Shown here in pieces: positions 34,065 to 42,042 of a stretch of 64,000 nucleotides of DNA. The position numbers and the translations under genes are program-made. Position 1 is the first letter of the stretch. Every line of letters starts with the position of its first letter. The stretch is taken from NCBI GenBank assembly GCA_025965895.1, contig JAOPWC010000118.1, positions 62,001 through 126,000 of the forward strand, given 5' to 3'. Below the pieces are notes generated by a model. That model did no database searches, had not been told where the DNA came from, and worked only from the letters and a program-made list of their open reading frames with translations. Source of the DNA: Mycobacterium sp. Its GTDB lineage: Bacteria > Actinomycetota > Actinomycetes > Mycobacteriales > Mycobacteriaceae.

Positions 34065-34852
34065 CCGGTGAATTCCGTAGAGCGCTTCTCGGTGAATGCC
34101 TGCACGCCCTCGACTGAATCGTGCGAATACGACTGGATTTCCTGTGCCATCGCCTCGGCGACAAACGCACCACTGCGGTCGGTGTCGGGGGAATCGTTCA
34201 ACAACCGTTTGGTGAGTGCGATCGCACTGGTCGGCGCGTTGGCCAGCCGGCCGGCGAACTCGGACACCGCCGATTCCAGTTTGTCGGCGCCCACGACGCG
34301 GTTCACCACCCCGAGCGTCAAAGCCTCAGCAGCGCTGAGTCGTTCACCAAAGAACGCCATCTCCTTGGCCTTCTGCATCCCGATCCGCCGCGGCAGCAGG
34401 TAGCAGCCTCCGCCGTCGACGACAAGCCCGCGCTTGACGAAAGACTCTGCGAAGTAGGCGTCTTCGGTGGCGATCACCAGATCCGAGGCGTAGGCCATGT
34501 GGGCACCGATTCCGGTTGCGGCGCCTTGCACCGCCGCGATCACCGGTTTGTTGCAGTCCAGCACGCTTGACACCAATTTCTGCGCGCCGTTCATAATGCG
34601 GCGCATCGGATCGAGCACCCGCTTCTCGACGTGCTTGCGCCGGTCGGCGAGTGCCCCCACGTCGGCGCCCGCGCAGAAGTGTTTGCCGTTGGCGCGAAGG
34701 ACAACGACCCGCACCTTCTCGTCGGCGTCTGCCGCGGCGAGCAGTGCGATCAACGTGTCGCGATCCTCAGGCCGCACTGCATTCGCTGCCTCGGGCCGGT
34801 TCAACGTGATCGTCATGACGCCGTCGGCGACGTCGGACAACACGGCGCTCAT
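34058..34852 (-). CDS. Enoyl-CoA hydratase/isomerase family protein
   Basis: A 264-residue crotonase-fold protein with LRANGKHFCAGADVGAL, the oxyanion loop QGAATGIGAHMAYASDL and FAESFVKRGLVVDGGGCYLLPR. The Asp-Gly-Gly-Gly block resembles PaaG/EchA-type isomerase-hydratases. It would act on the enoyl-CoA made after P450-initiated side-chain oxidation. ATG 34852 overlaps the P450 stop by 4 nt. Confidence 0.83.
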   Translation of the reverse strand: MSAVLSDVADGVMTITLNRPEAANAVRPEDRDTLIALLAAADADEKVRVVVLRANGKHFCAGADVGALADRRKHVEKRVLDPMRRIMNGAQKLVSSVLDCNKPVIAAVQGAATGIGAHMAYASDLVIATEDAYFAESFVKRGLVVDGGGCYLLPRRIGMQKAKEMAFFGERLSAAEALTLGVVNRVVGADKLESAVSEFAGRLANAPTSAIALTKRLLNDSPDTDRSGAFVAEAMAQEIQSYSHDSVEGVQAFTEKRSTEFTGW

Positions 34853-36120
34853 GGAGTGTAGGCCGCGTTGAGGTGCTTGATGCCGCTGACGAAGTTCGAC
34901 CGAAGCATCTCCGGCTCGCCGACCGACACGATGTCGGGATAGCGCTCGTAAAGCATCTTGAACGCGACAATGAGTTCCAGCCGTGCCAGATGCGCGCCGA
35001 GGCAGAAGTGCGGCCCGGGCCCGCCGAAGGCCATGTGGTTGTTGGGGGTCCGCGTGATGTCGAACACCTCCGGATTGTCGAACACGGCGGGGTCGCGATT
35101 GGCCGCGGGATACCACACGACGACCTTGTCGCCCTTGTTGAACGTGTGCGAGCCGGTCCCGTCGGCGCTGGCCAGCACGACCCCGTCGCGGGTCACGGTG
35201 CGGCGCATATGGATCACCGGGCTCGAGTAACGCAGGATCTCCTCGATCGCGGTCGGGGCCAGGCGGTCGAAGTCGGCGAGCATCTTGTCGCGCTGATCGG
35301 GATGTTCCGTGAGGATGTGCAGGCCGTGGGTGAGAGCGTTGCGCGTGGTCTCGTTGCCTGCGCCGACCAGCAGGATGAAGAACTTGGCGAGTTCCTGCGG
35401 CGTCAGGTTCTCCTCGTCGGAGGTGACCAGCTTGCTGATCACGTCGTCTGTCGGATGAGCGATCCGCTCCTCGGCCAGCGCGCGCAACAGGTCGATCATC
35501 GTCTCGCTGGCCTGCGTCACCGCGGCCTCGATCCCCGCCGCGCTCTGGTCGGGAACGTACTCGGGGTCCGACGCGCCCAGCACGACGTTGGTGGCGGACA
35601 GGATGAACCGCTCGTGCTCACGCGGCACGCCGAGCAGGTTGTCGATGATCCGCAGCGGCAGCAAGATGGCGAAGCTGCTGACGAAATCGCATTCACCGGA
35701 CTTGGGCATCGCGTCGAGGATCTCGGCGGTGGCCTCCTCCACCGCGCCGCGCAACGCCGAGAGCATCCGGGGAGTGAAGCCTCGGGAGACGATCTTGCGC
35801 AGCCGCATGTGTTCGGGGTCGTCCATGTCAATGATCGACCCGCGGTACTCCCGCAGTTCCTTGCTCTGATCGAAGATCTGGGTGCCCTGTCCGGAGCTGA
35901 ACTCGCTAGGGCGCCTGCTGATGTCGGCGATGTCGGCGTGGGTGCCCACGGCCCAGAACCCTTTGATGGTGTCGGTGCCGGGCCGACTGGTGGGGACGAA
36001 CACCGGCCGACCGGCCTCCCGCAACCGCGCGTACAGCGCGGCCCGCTCGCCGGGGCGGTCCTGCCACCAGCTCAAGGCGATCAGCGGCGTGAACTCTCGT
36101 TCGTCCGTGTCCGTCAGCAC
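34849..36120 (-). CDS. Cytochrome P450, CYP125/CYP142-like type
   Basis: A 423-residue soluble bacterial P450. Motifs are the I-helix LLVGAGNETTRNALTH, the K-helix EEILR, and the heme loop MAFGGPGPHFCLGAHLAR with the Cys thiolate. VVVWYPAANRDPAVFDNPE and the heme-loop style resemble mycobacterial P450s that hydroxylate the end of steroid or branched alkyl chains; that family placement is by eye. Start GTG 36120 has no RBS and an operator copy 7 nt upstream, so the mRNA may be leaderless. It heads a four-gene operon with hydratase, DUF35 and SDR. Confidence 0.87.
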   Translation of the reverse strand: MLTDTDEREFTPLIALSWWQDRPGERAALYARLREAGRPVFVPTSRPGTDTIKGFWAVGTHADIADISRRPSEFSSGQGTQIFDQSKELREYRGSIIDMDDPEHMRLRKIVSRGFTPRMLSALRGAVEEATAEILDAMPKSGECDFVSSFAILLPLRIIDNLLGVPREHERFILSATNVVLGASDPEYVPDQSAAGIEAAVTQASETMIDLLRALAEERIAHPTDDVISKLVTSDEENLTPQELAKFFILLVGAGNETTRNALTHGLHILTEHPDQRDKMLADFDRLAPTAIEEILRYSSPVIHMRRTVTRDGVVLASADGTGSHTFNKGDKVVVWYPAANRDPAVFDNPEVFDITRTPNNHMAFGGPGPHFCLGAHLARLELIVAFKMLYERYPDIVSVGEPEMLRSNFVSGIKHLNAAYTP

Positions 36121-36127
36121 GATTCAA

Positions 36128-36144
36128 TTCTGGCATTAGTGTCA
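36128..36144 (+). promoter_or_regulatory. Recurrent 17-bp regulatory element, copy 2
   Basis: The plus strand reads TTCTGGCATTAGTGTCA, matching nTCTGRCANNANTGTCA. It lies 7 nt upstream of the P450 start codon, where it would overlap the transcription start. TAGTGTCACTA at 36138-36148 is also palindromic. Confidence 0.7.
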
Positions 36145-36216
36145 CTAGAGCACAACCGGCTATGAACTGCATCGATATGCATTCTGGCGTGGCGATCGCG
36201 GCGTTCTGTTGTACTG

Positions 36217-36233
36217 TTCTGACTACACTGTCA
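36217..36233 (+). promoter_or_regulatory. Recurrent 17-bp regulatory element, copy 3
   Basis: The plus strand reads TTCTGACTACACTGTCA, differing from copy 1 at only two central positions. It ends 20 nt before the GTG start of the SDR at 36254. Confidence 0.7.
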
Positions 36234-36253
36234 TTACTGTAGGGGGTGCGCTG

Positions 36254-37042
36254 GTGGATCTTCGGGTGCGCGACAAAGCGTTCGTGATCGTCGGCGGCAC
36301 GGCTGGGATGGGTCTCGCCGGGGCGCAGGCCCTCGCCGCCGACGGCGCGTCGATGGCGGTGGTAGGCCGCGACGAGGCCCGGGCCAAGGACGCCGCCGGC
36401 GCGCTGTCGAACTCGGGCGCGACCGCCGCCCACGGCCTGTCGTACGACGTCAGCCGCCCGGGTGAAGCGGTCGCGGCCGTCGCCGAGGCGGTCGGGGTGC
36501 TCGGCCGGCTGGACGGAATCGCGATCACCATGGGCACCGCGGGCATGATGCTGATCGATTCCGACGACGACGCATGGGAAAACGCGTTCCGCGACGTGCT
36601 GCTGGCGACCACGCGGTGCGTGCAAGCCGCCTTGCCGCACCTGGCCGAGACCAAGGGCTCGATCGTCACCACCGCCGCCTACTCGGCGCGATCGCCGGAG
36701 GACCCGCGGCTGCCCTACGCCAGCCTGAAGGGCGCCGTCGCGGTGTTCACCCGTGGCATTGCCCGCAGCCATGGCAAGGACGGCGTCCGGGCGAACTGCA
36801 TAGCGCCTGGCGCCGTGGAAACCGACGAGCTGCATGCGATCCGCGGTTACGTCGCCGAGAACAAGGGCTACCCCTACGACGAGGCACTGGAGCGGGCGCT
36901 GGTCGAGGACTTCGGATTCGACGCCGCGCTGGGCCGGCCCGGGCGCCCCGATGAAATCGGCGCGCTGATCGCGTTTCTGCTGTCCGACCGCTGCGGGTTC
37001 CTGACGGGACAAACGATCGGGGTGGACGGCGGAGCGCCGTAG
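36254..37042 (+). CDS. Short-chain dehydrogenase/reductase
   Basis: A 262-residue SDR with GGTAGMGLAGAQAL, VVGRDEARAKDA, the catalytic Ser in TTAAYSARS, YASLKGAV and C-terminal FLTGQTIGVDGGAP. The cofactor loop reads GGTAGMG rather than TGxxxGIG, as in some mycobacterial paralogues. GTG 36254 is chosen because it lies 20 nt after an operator copy and the frame upstream crosses that operator. It is monocistronic and divergent from the P450 operon, sharing its 133-bp control region. Confidence 0.83.
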   Translation: MDLRVRDKAFVIVGGTAGMGLAGAQALAADGASMAVVGRDEARAKDAAGALSNSGATAAHGLSYDVSRPGEAVAAVAEAVGVLGRLDGIAITMGTAGMMLIDSDDDAWENAFRDVLLATTRCVQAALPHLAETKGSIVTTAAYSARSPEDPRLPYASLKGAVAVFTRGIARSHGKDGVRANCIAPGAVETDELHAIRGYVAENKGYPYDEALERALVEDFGFDAALGRPGRPDEIGALIAFLLSDRCGFLTGQTIGVDGGAP

Positions 37043-37080
37043 GGCGCGACATTGGACGGCGGAGCGCCGTAGGGCGCGAC
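37023..37080 (+). repeat. Tandem 30-bp duplication at the SDR 3' end
   Basis: A 28-bp segment covering the last codons, stop and following bases of the SDR gene (37023-37050) is repeated exactly at 37053-37080. Each copy contains GGCGGAGCGCC, a small hairpin. The duplication lies between convergent genes and may act as a paired terminator. Confidence 0.8.
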
Positions 37081-37087
37081 TCGCCGC

Positions 37088-38218
37088 CTACCCCGTGCCC
37101 TCGGCCGCGGGGTATATCAGCACGCCGCGGATGTTGGCACCGGCGCGCATGTCGGCGTAGCCGTCGTTGACCTTCTCCAGCGGATAGGTCCGCGTGACCA
37201 TCGAATCCAGGTCCACCTGCCCGGCGCTGGCTAGCTCCAGGATCTTCGGGATATCGGCGCGCGGATTGCCCGAGCCGTACAGCGTGCCGACGATCTGCTT
37301 CTCGGTGAGCGTCAGGTCCATGAGATTCGCATGGATCTCCCGCTCCAGCATCGGGTGGATGTTCGTGATGACCACCCGGCCCCGCTTGGCCGTCATCGAC
37401 AGCGCCTGACCCACAAGCTTGCCCTCGCCGACGCCCATCGCGCAGATGAACCGGTCAGCACCTCTGTCCCAGGTGGCCTCAGCGACAACGCTTTTAGCTT
37501 CCTCCCAGTCCGCGGCGACGTGTGTCGCACCCATCTTCACGGCTTCTGCGCGCTTGAACTCGGACGGGTCGATGACGGTGATCGTCCTTGCACCGGCGAG
37601 GCGCGCACCCTGCACTGCGGCGGCGCCGATGCCGCCGACGCCGGCGACAACGACGGTGTGGCCGGGCCGGACGTCGGCGGCGTAGACGGCCGAGCCCCAT
37701 CCGGTGATGAAGCCGCAGCCCAGCAGGCAGGCGCGGTCGAGCGGGTAGTGCGGCTCGATCTTGATGAGGCTCGCTTCGTGCACCACCGTGTGGTGGGCGA
37801 AGGTGCCGACCCCGCATGCCAGCGCGAGGTCCTGGCCCTTGGTGTGGTGGCGCGCGGTGTTGTCGTGAATCTGCATGCCGCTGTAGATCTTCGCGCCCAG
37901 GTCGCACAGGCTCTGGTGTCCCGTCGAACACGACGGGCAGCGGCCACACGACGGGATGAAACCGAACACCACATGATCGCCGGGCTGCAGCCATGACACG
38001 TGCTCGCCGACGGCCTTGACGATCCCCGCGCCTTCGTGGCCCCCGATACATGGCAGGCGGAACGGCATGTCGCCGGTGACGATGTGGTCGTCGGAGTGGC
38101 ACATCCCGGACGCATGCAACTCCACGAGCACCTCGGGCGCCTTCGGCGGGTCGAGCTCTACGGTCTCGACCGACCAGGGGCTGTTGCGCTCCCACAACAC
38201 CGCGGCCTGGGTCTCCAT
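37088..38218 (-). CDS. NDMA-dependent-type zinc alcohol dehydrogenase
   Basis: A 376-residue medium-chain alcohol dehydrogenase. Catalytic zinc ligands are in SGMCHSDDHI and GGHEGAG; the structural zinc site reads CGRCPSCSTGHQSLC. The cofactor motif is GVGGIGAAAVQGA. LGAKIYSGMQIHDNTARHH is typical of the actinobacterial NDMA-dependent alcohol dehydrogenases linked to mycofactocin, which keep NAD tightly bound. It follows the aldehyde dehydrogenase by 18 nt, so the pair would oxidise an alcohol to a carboxylic acid, fitting a P450-hydroxylated methyl group. Confidence 0.88.
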   Translation of the reverse strand: METQAAVLWERNSPWSVETVELDPPKAPEVLVELHASGMCHSDDHIVTGDMPFRLPCIGGHEGAGIVKAVGEHVSWLQPGDHVVFGFIPSCGRCPSCSTGHQSLCDLGAKIYSGMQIHDNTARHHTKGQDLALACGVGTFAHHTVVHEASLIKIEPHYPLDRACLLGCGFITGWGSAVYAADVRPGHTVVVAGVGGIGAAAVQGARLAGARTITVIDPSEFKRAEAVKMGATHVAADWEEAKSVVAEATWDRGADRFICAMGVGEGKLVGQALSMTAKRGRVVITNIHPMLEREIHANLMDLTLTEKQIVGTLYGSGNPRADIPKILELASAGQVDLDSMVTRTYPLEKVNDGYADMRAGANIRGVLIYPAAEGTG

Positions 38219-38236
38219 TGACTGTCCCTTCTGGTG

Positions 38237-39664
38237 CTATGGCCGGCGGATGATGGTTTGGTATTCGATGAAGCCGGCGATGCCCTCGGGCCCGCCCTCT
38301 CGTCCGATGCCTGACTGCTTGAAACCGCCGAACGGGCTGCCGAAGTCCAGCACCGCCGAGGAATTCACCGCCACCGACCCGGTACGCAGTCGCGCCGCCA
38401 CCGCCGCGGCCCGGTCGTCGTCGGCGGACCACACCGCGCCCACCAGCCCGTACCGCGAATCGTTGGCGATGGCCACGGCCTCATCATCGTCGCGGTAGCC
38501 GATCACGACCGCGACAGGACCGAACAGCTCCTCGCGGGCGATCTCGATGTCGTTGTCGGCGCCCACCACCGTCGGCGCCACGTACCAGCCGGGACCCGGC
38601 GGTCGCCGGCCGCCGGTGAGGATGGCGGCGCCGTCGAGCGTGGCTCGCTGCAGAAAGCCTTCGATGCGATCGCGGGCCGCTTCGTTGATCACCGGACCCA
38701 CGTCGGTGGAGCGGTCGGCGGGGTCGCCGACGGCGAGCTTGCTGACCGCACAAGTCAACGCGTCAACGAACTCGTCATACCTGCTGTGCGGCAACAGAAT
38801 TCGGGTGAGCGCCGCGCACAATTGGCCGTTGTTGCCCATGACGCCGCCGACGAGGCCGGCCGCCGTCGACTCCAGCGGCGCGTCGTCGAGCACGATTGCC
38901 GCGGACTTACCGCCGAGCTCAGTGGAGCACCGCCGCAGGTCGGCGCCGCAGGCCACGGCGATCTGGGAACCGACCGCGGTGGACCCGGTGAAACTGATCT
39001 TGTCGACGCCTCGATGGGCAGTGAGTGCCTGTCCGGTCGCAGCGCCACCGTTGACGATGTTGACCACGCCGTCGGGCAGGGCGGCCTCTTCGATCGCCTC
39101 GGCGAGCAGGCAGAGGCCCAGCGGCGCGTCGGGCGCCGGCTTCATCACCACGGTGCAGCCTGCGGCGAGCGCCGGGCCCAGCTTGAGCGCGGCGATGAAC
39201 AGCGGGGTGTTCCACGGGATGATCGCGCCGACGACACCGACCGGCACCTGGCGGACATGCACCGTGCCGCCGGTCAGTGAGGGCCGGGTGGATTCGAATG
39301 GGTAGTCCGGGGCGATCGCGGCATAGCTCTTCAGCACACCGGTGGCGGTGAGCACCTGACCGAACGTGCTCCACGATCGCGGTGAGCCGATCTCGGCGGT
39401 GGCAAGGTCGGCCAGCTGCGCCTTGCGTGCGGTCAGCGCATCAGCCAGGCGGCCCAGCGCGGCACCCCGGTCAGCGGGTGTGGCATCGCGCCACGGAGAT
39501 GACTGCAGAGCGGTGCGTGCGGCGCCCACCGCGGCGTCGACGTCGGTGGGCCCGGCGGTCGCGACGCTGCCGAGCACTTCACCGCTCGCCGGTGACGTCA
39601 CAGCGATCCGATTGCCGTCGCCGACCCACTTGCCCGCGATGTAGCCGGCCGCAAAGTCGAGCAT
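38237..39664 (-). CDS. Aldehyde dehydrogenase
   Basis: A 475-residue NAD(P)-dependent ALDH with IIPWNTPLFIAALKLGPALA, FTGSTAVGSQ, the general base in STELGGKSAAIVL, the nucleophile in GNNGQLCAALTRIL and EELFGPVAVV. ATG 39664 has GAAGGGA upstream; the longer frame to 39712 crosses the operator. It is first in a two-gene operon with the alcohol dehydrogenase, consistent with stepwise alcohol-to-acid oxidation. An element copy lies 20 nt upstream of the start codon. Confidence 0.88.
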   Translation of the reverse strand: MLDFAAGYIAGKWVGDGNRIAVTSPASGEVLGSVATAGPTDVDAAVGAARTALQSSPWRDATPADRGAALGRLADALTARKAQLADLATAEIGSPRSWSTFGQVLTATGVLKSYAAIAPDYPFESTRPSLTGGTVHVRQVPVGVVGAIIPWNTPLFIAALKLGPALAAGCTVVMKPAPDAPLGLCLLAEAIEEAALPDGVVNIVNGGAATGQALTAHRGVDKISFTGSTAVGSQIAVACGADLRRCSTELGGKSAAIVLDDAPLESTAAGLVGGVMGNNGQLCAALTRILLPHSRYDEFVDALTCAVSKLAVGDPADRSTDVGPVINEAARDRIEGFLQRATLDGAAILTGGRRPPGPGWYVAPTVVGADNDIEIAREELFGPVAVVIGYRDDDEAVAIANDSRYGLVGAVWSADDDRAAAVAARLRTGSVAVNSSAVLDFGSPFGGFKQSGIGREGGPEGIAGFIEYQTIIRRP

Positions 39665-39684
39665 CGTGTCCCTTCCGTCGCCGA

Positions 39685-39701
39685 TTCTGGCAGTAATGTC
39701 A
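39685..39701 (+). promoter_or_regulatory. Recurrent 17-bp regulatory element, copy 4
   Basis: The plus strand reads TTCTGGCAGTAATGTCA, a full consensus match. It lies exactly 20 nt upstream of the aldehyde dehydrogenase ATG (minus strand). Confidence 0.7.
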
Positions 39702-39764
39702 TCTTTGGGCAAGCGGCTCTCAACGGCGCGCTCGGGGATCGCGGAGGTTTCGCTATCGCCAACG

Positions 39765-39793
39765 TTCTGACACTATTGGTCACTATGACAGAA
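39765..39793. promoter_or_regulatory. Overlapping operator-like cluster before the MaoC/double-TetR operon
   Basis: The plus strand reads TTCTGACACTATTGGTCA (39765-39782), the consensus with one inserted G. An inverted TTCTGTCATAGTGACCA is read on the minus strand from 39793. The outer arms TTCTGACA and TGACAGAA are complementary at 7 of 8 positions. The cluster covers the ATG at 39785, which suits autorepression of the regulator operon. Confidence 0.55.
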
Positions 39794-40228
39794 GGGCAGT
39801 CCTCGCCGGTGGGGGCCACCGGAAGCCCGTGGGAACTGATTGTCGAGCGGGGCAAGATCGCCGAGTTCACGCAGGCGATGCAGTCCGACAATCCCGATTA
39901 CCGCGGCGCCGACGCGATCATCCCGCCGACCTTCCTGACCACGGCGGCCCGGTGGGCCCCCCGGGGCGCTCGTGTCGACGTCGGTTTCGAGCGCACGCGC
40001 CTGCTGCACGGCGAACAGGAATACACCTTCTTCGGTGAGCTGCCGCGGGCGGGTGACACGCTGCGGGCGCAGGAGAAGATCGTCGACCGTTTCGAGAAGC
40101 CCGGCAAGCGCGGGGGAGTGATGCGGTTCGCGACTGTCGTCACCGAGTACCGCGGCGCCGACGGGCGCCTGGTCGCCGAGGCGAAGGCCACATTCATCGA
40201 AACGGCCGCGAAGGCGCAGCCGGCATGA
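39785..40228 (+). CDS. MaoC-like hydratase subunit (FAS1-like N-terminal type)
   Basis: A 147-residue hotdog-fold protein of the MaoC dehydratase N-terminal type: SPWELIVERGKIAEFTQAMQS, IPPTFLTTAARW, LLHGEQEYTFFGELPRAGDTL, FATVVTEYRGADGRLV. The paired downstream protein carries the hydratase-2 motif, so the two likely form a heteromeric enoyl-CoA hydratase like HadAB or ChsH1-ChsH2, where one subunit shapes the acyl pocket. ATG 39785 lies inside the operator cluster. The stop overlaps the next ATG by 4 nt. Confidence 0.82.
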   Translation: MTEGQSSPVGATGSPWELIVERGKIAEFTQAMQSDNPDYRGADAIIPPTFLTTAARWAPRGARVDVGFERTRLLHGEQEYTFFGELPRAGDTLRAQEKIVDRFEKPGKRGGVMRFATVVTEYRGADGRLVAEAKATFIETAAKAQPA

Positions 40229-40695
40229 CGGCCGATCTCGCCCCGCTGCAGGTCGGCACCGAGGTGATGGCACGTCAATTCGGCCCGATGACCCGCCAGA
40301 TGTTCGTCCGCTACGCCGGCGCGTCGGGCGACATGAACCCGATGCACTACGACGACGAGCTGGCCCGCTCGGCGGGCTACCCGTCGGTGTTCGCTCAGGG
40401 GATGCTCACCTCGGCCCTGCTGGCGACATTCGTCACCGATTGGCTCGGGGCGCCGAACATCCGCCGGTTCGGCGTGCGGTTTCGCGAGCAGGTCTGGCCC
40501 GGCGACGTGGTCACGTGTTCGGGGCGGATCATCAGCCTCGAGCCCGACGGGGAGCGCGCACGTGTCACCGTGGAGCTGGCCTGCACACGGCAGACAGGCG
40601 GGATCGCGGTCGCCGGCACCGCAGAATTTCTCGTTTCGGTGGCACAAAACACCACGGCGCCTGACGCGTACCGGCCGGGACGCCCATACGCTTAA
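40225..40695 (+). CDS. MaoC-family (R)-enoyl-CoA hydratase subunit
   Basis: A 156-residue hotdog-fold hydratase. The hydratase-2 motif is complete in GDMNPMHYDDELARSAGYPS, with Asp and His as catalytic pair, followed by VFAQGMLTSALLATFVTDWL and RFREQVWPGDVVTCSGRI. It would hydrate a 2-enoyl-CoA with its partner from 39785. The double-TetR gene begins 6 nt after its stop, so enzyme and regulator share one message. Confidence 0.85.
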   Translation: MTADLAPLQVGTEVMARQFGPMTRQMFVRYAGASGDMNPMHYDDELARSAGYPSVFAQGMLTSALLATFVTDWLGAPNIRRFGVRFREQVWPGDVVTCSGRIISLEPDGERARVTVELACTRQTGGIAVAGTAEFLVSVAQNTTAPDAYRPGRPYA

Positions 40696-40701
40696 CTGAG
40701 C

Positions 40702-42042
40702 ATGTCCGAAGCCCCGATCATTCGCCGCGCCAGTTACGGCGCCTCCAGCCCGGAAGTAGGTATCCGGGGCGCCAGCACGCGCAGGCGCATCACCGCGGTG
40801 TCGCTGGACCTCTTCGGCAAGCTCGGGTTCTTCGACACATCGGTGGACGCGATAGCGAAAGCGGCGGGCATCTCCCGGGCGACCCTGTACCAGTACTTCC
40901 AGGGCAAGGAGGAGATCTTCCTCGAGCTGCTGGACGAATGCGGTAGCGCGCTGTTCCGTGTGGCCCGCAGAATCGGCCCGCTCGGCCCCGACGAAGTGGG
41001 CTTCGACAACCTGAACTGGTGGCTGGGCGAGTGGAGCTGGGTGTTCGAGAAGTACTCGACGATGTTCATCCAATGGACCGCGATCGCGTCGTCGGACACC
41101 ACAGTGCGACCGCAAATCGCCGGGTTCGTGCGCAGCTACAACCACCGGGTGGCCGAGCGGCTGGCGGCATCGGGCGTCCGGGGAATCGACCCCGAAGCGG
41201 CGGCGATGATGATGACGGCACTGGTGCACCGGATCAACCTGTTCGTGCACACGGGCCGGGCGTACGGCCGCAGCGCCAAGCAGGCGATCGACACGCTGTC
41301 GGTGTTCTTGCAGCTGCTCCTTTTTCCCGACACCCCGCCGGCGGTTCTGGCCAGCCTCGGTTTGCATGCCGGCGCCGACCCGGCCGCAGATGTGGCCGCC
41401 ATTGCGGTGCCTGCCGCGCCGAACATCGACGGCCTCTCAATCAGTGACCGCACTGCTCACCTGAGCAAGCGAGCGGTCAACACCGTCACCGCGTTGGCCG
41501 ACGCGGGGGCGGCGCAGTTTCGCGCGAAGGGCTATCGGCGCACCAGCGTCGACGACATCGTCGAGGCCGCCGCGGTGGCGCGTGGCACGTTCTACAAGTA
41601 CTTCAGCGACAAGCAGGATCTGCTGACTGCGGTGGGAGCTGAAATCTACGAAGCCGGAAAGGCTTTCGCGCAACGCATCACCCACGTCGACCCGCTCGAC
41701 GACGAGCCGGCGCTACGGCAGTGGCTGGCCACCTACATCACGTTCTACGACCGCTACTCGGGCTGCATCGACGCCTGGGTGGAGGGCACCACCGACGACG
41801 ACACGGTGATCGGGATCGGCGAGAACGGGCAGGTGCTGATGGATCTGGGCGCGGCGCAGATGTTGATCCGCCGACCGGGGCCGTACCCGTTCGACCCGAT
41901 CGTCTCGGCGCTGATCCTGCGTGCGTTGGTGACCCGGGTACGGCAGGCCAGCCTGGATCTTCCCGAGCCGATCACCGACGACGAGGTCGTCGACCTGCTG
42001 ATGAGCGCACTCAAGCGTGGCTTCTTCGGCGTGTCGGCCTAG
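40702..42042 (+). CDS. Tandem (double) TetR transcriptional regulator, Mce3R-like architecture
   Basis: A 446-residue protein made of two complete TetR units. Unit one has its helix-turn-helix at about residues 28-72 (SLDLFGKLGFFDTSVDAIA, GISRATLYQYFQGKEEIF); unit two at about 260-305 (GAAQFRAKGYRRTSVDDIV, VARGTFYKYFSDKQDLL). Fused double TetR proteins are rare; Mce3R of M. tuberculosis is the known mycobacterial example and binds a non-palindromic operator as a single chain. This gene sits in an operon whose promoter carries two copies of the recurrent element, so it is the best candidate for its regulator. Confidence 0.88.
   Translation: MSEAPIIRRASYGASSPEVGIRGASTRRRITAVSLDLFGKLGFFDTSVDAIAKAAGISRATLYQYFQGKEEIFLELLDECGSALFRVARRIGPLGPDEVGFDNLNWWLGEWSWVFEKYSTMFIQWTAIASSDTTVRPQIAGFVRSYNHRVAERLAASGVRGIDPEAAAMMMTALVHRINLFVHTGRAYGRSAKQAIDTLSVFLQLLLFPDTPPAVLASLGLHAGADPAADVAAIAVPAAPNIDGLSISDRTAHLSKRAVNTVTALADAGAAQFRAKGYRRTSVDDIVEAAAVARGTFYKYFSDKQDLLTAVGAEIYEAGKAFAQRITHVDPLDDEPALRQWLATYITFYDRYSGCIDAWVEGTTDDDTVIGIGENGQVLMDLGAAQMLIRRPGPYPFDPIVSALILRALVTRVRQASLDLPEPITDDEVVDLLMSALKRGFFGVSA

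Noticed and set aside
34849..36120. KstR or KstR2 operators that would mark a cholesterol regulon
   Set aside because: No TAGAAC-NN-GTTCTA or AAGCAAG-NN-CTTGCTT type sequence was found in the intergenic regions, so steroid regulators are unlikely despite the CYP125- and FadE34-like genes.
37023..37080. Start of a CRISPR array
   Set aside because: There are only two copies with a 2-nt gap, covering a gene end. That is a tandem duplication, and no other regular repeats or cas genes occur.
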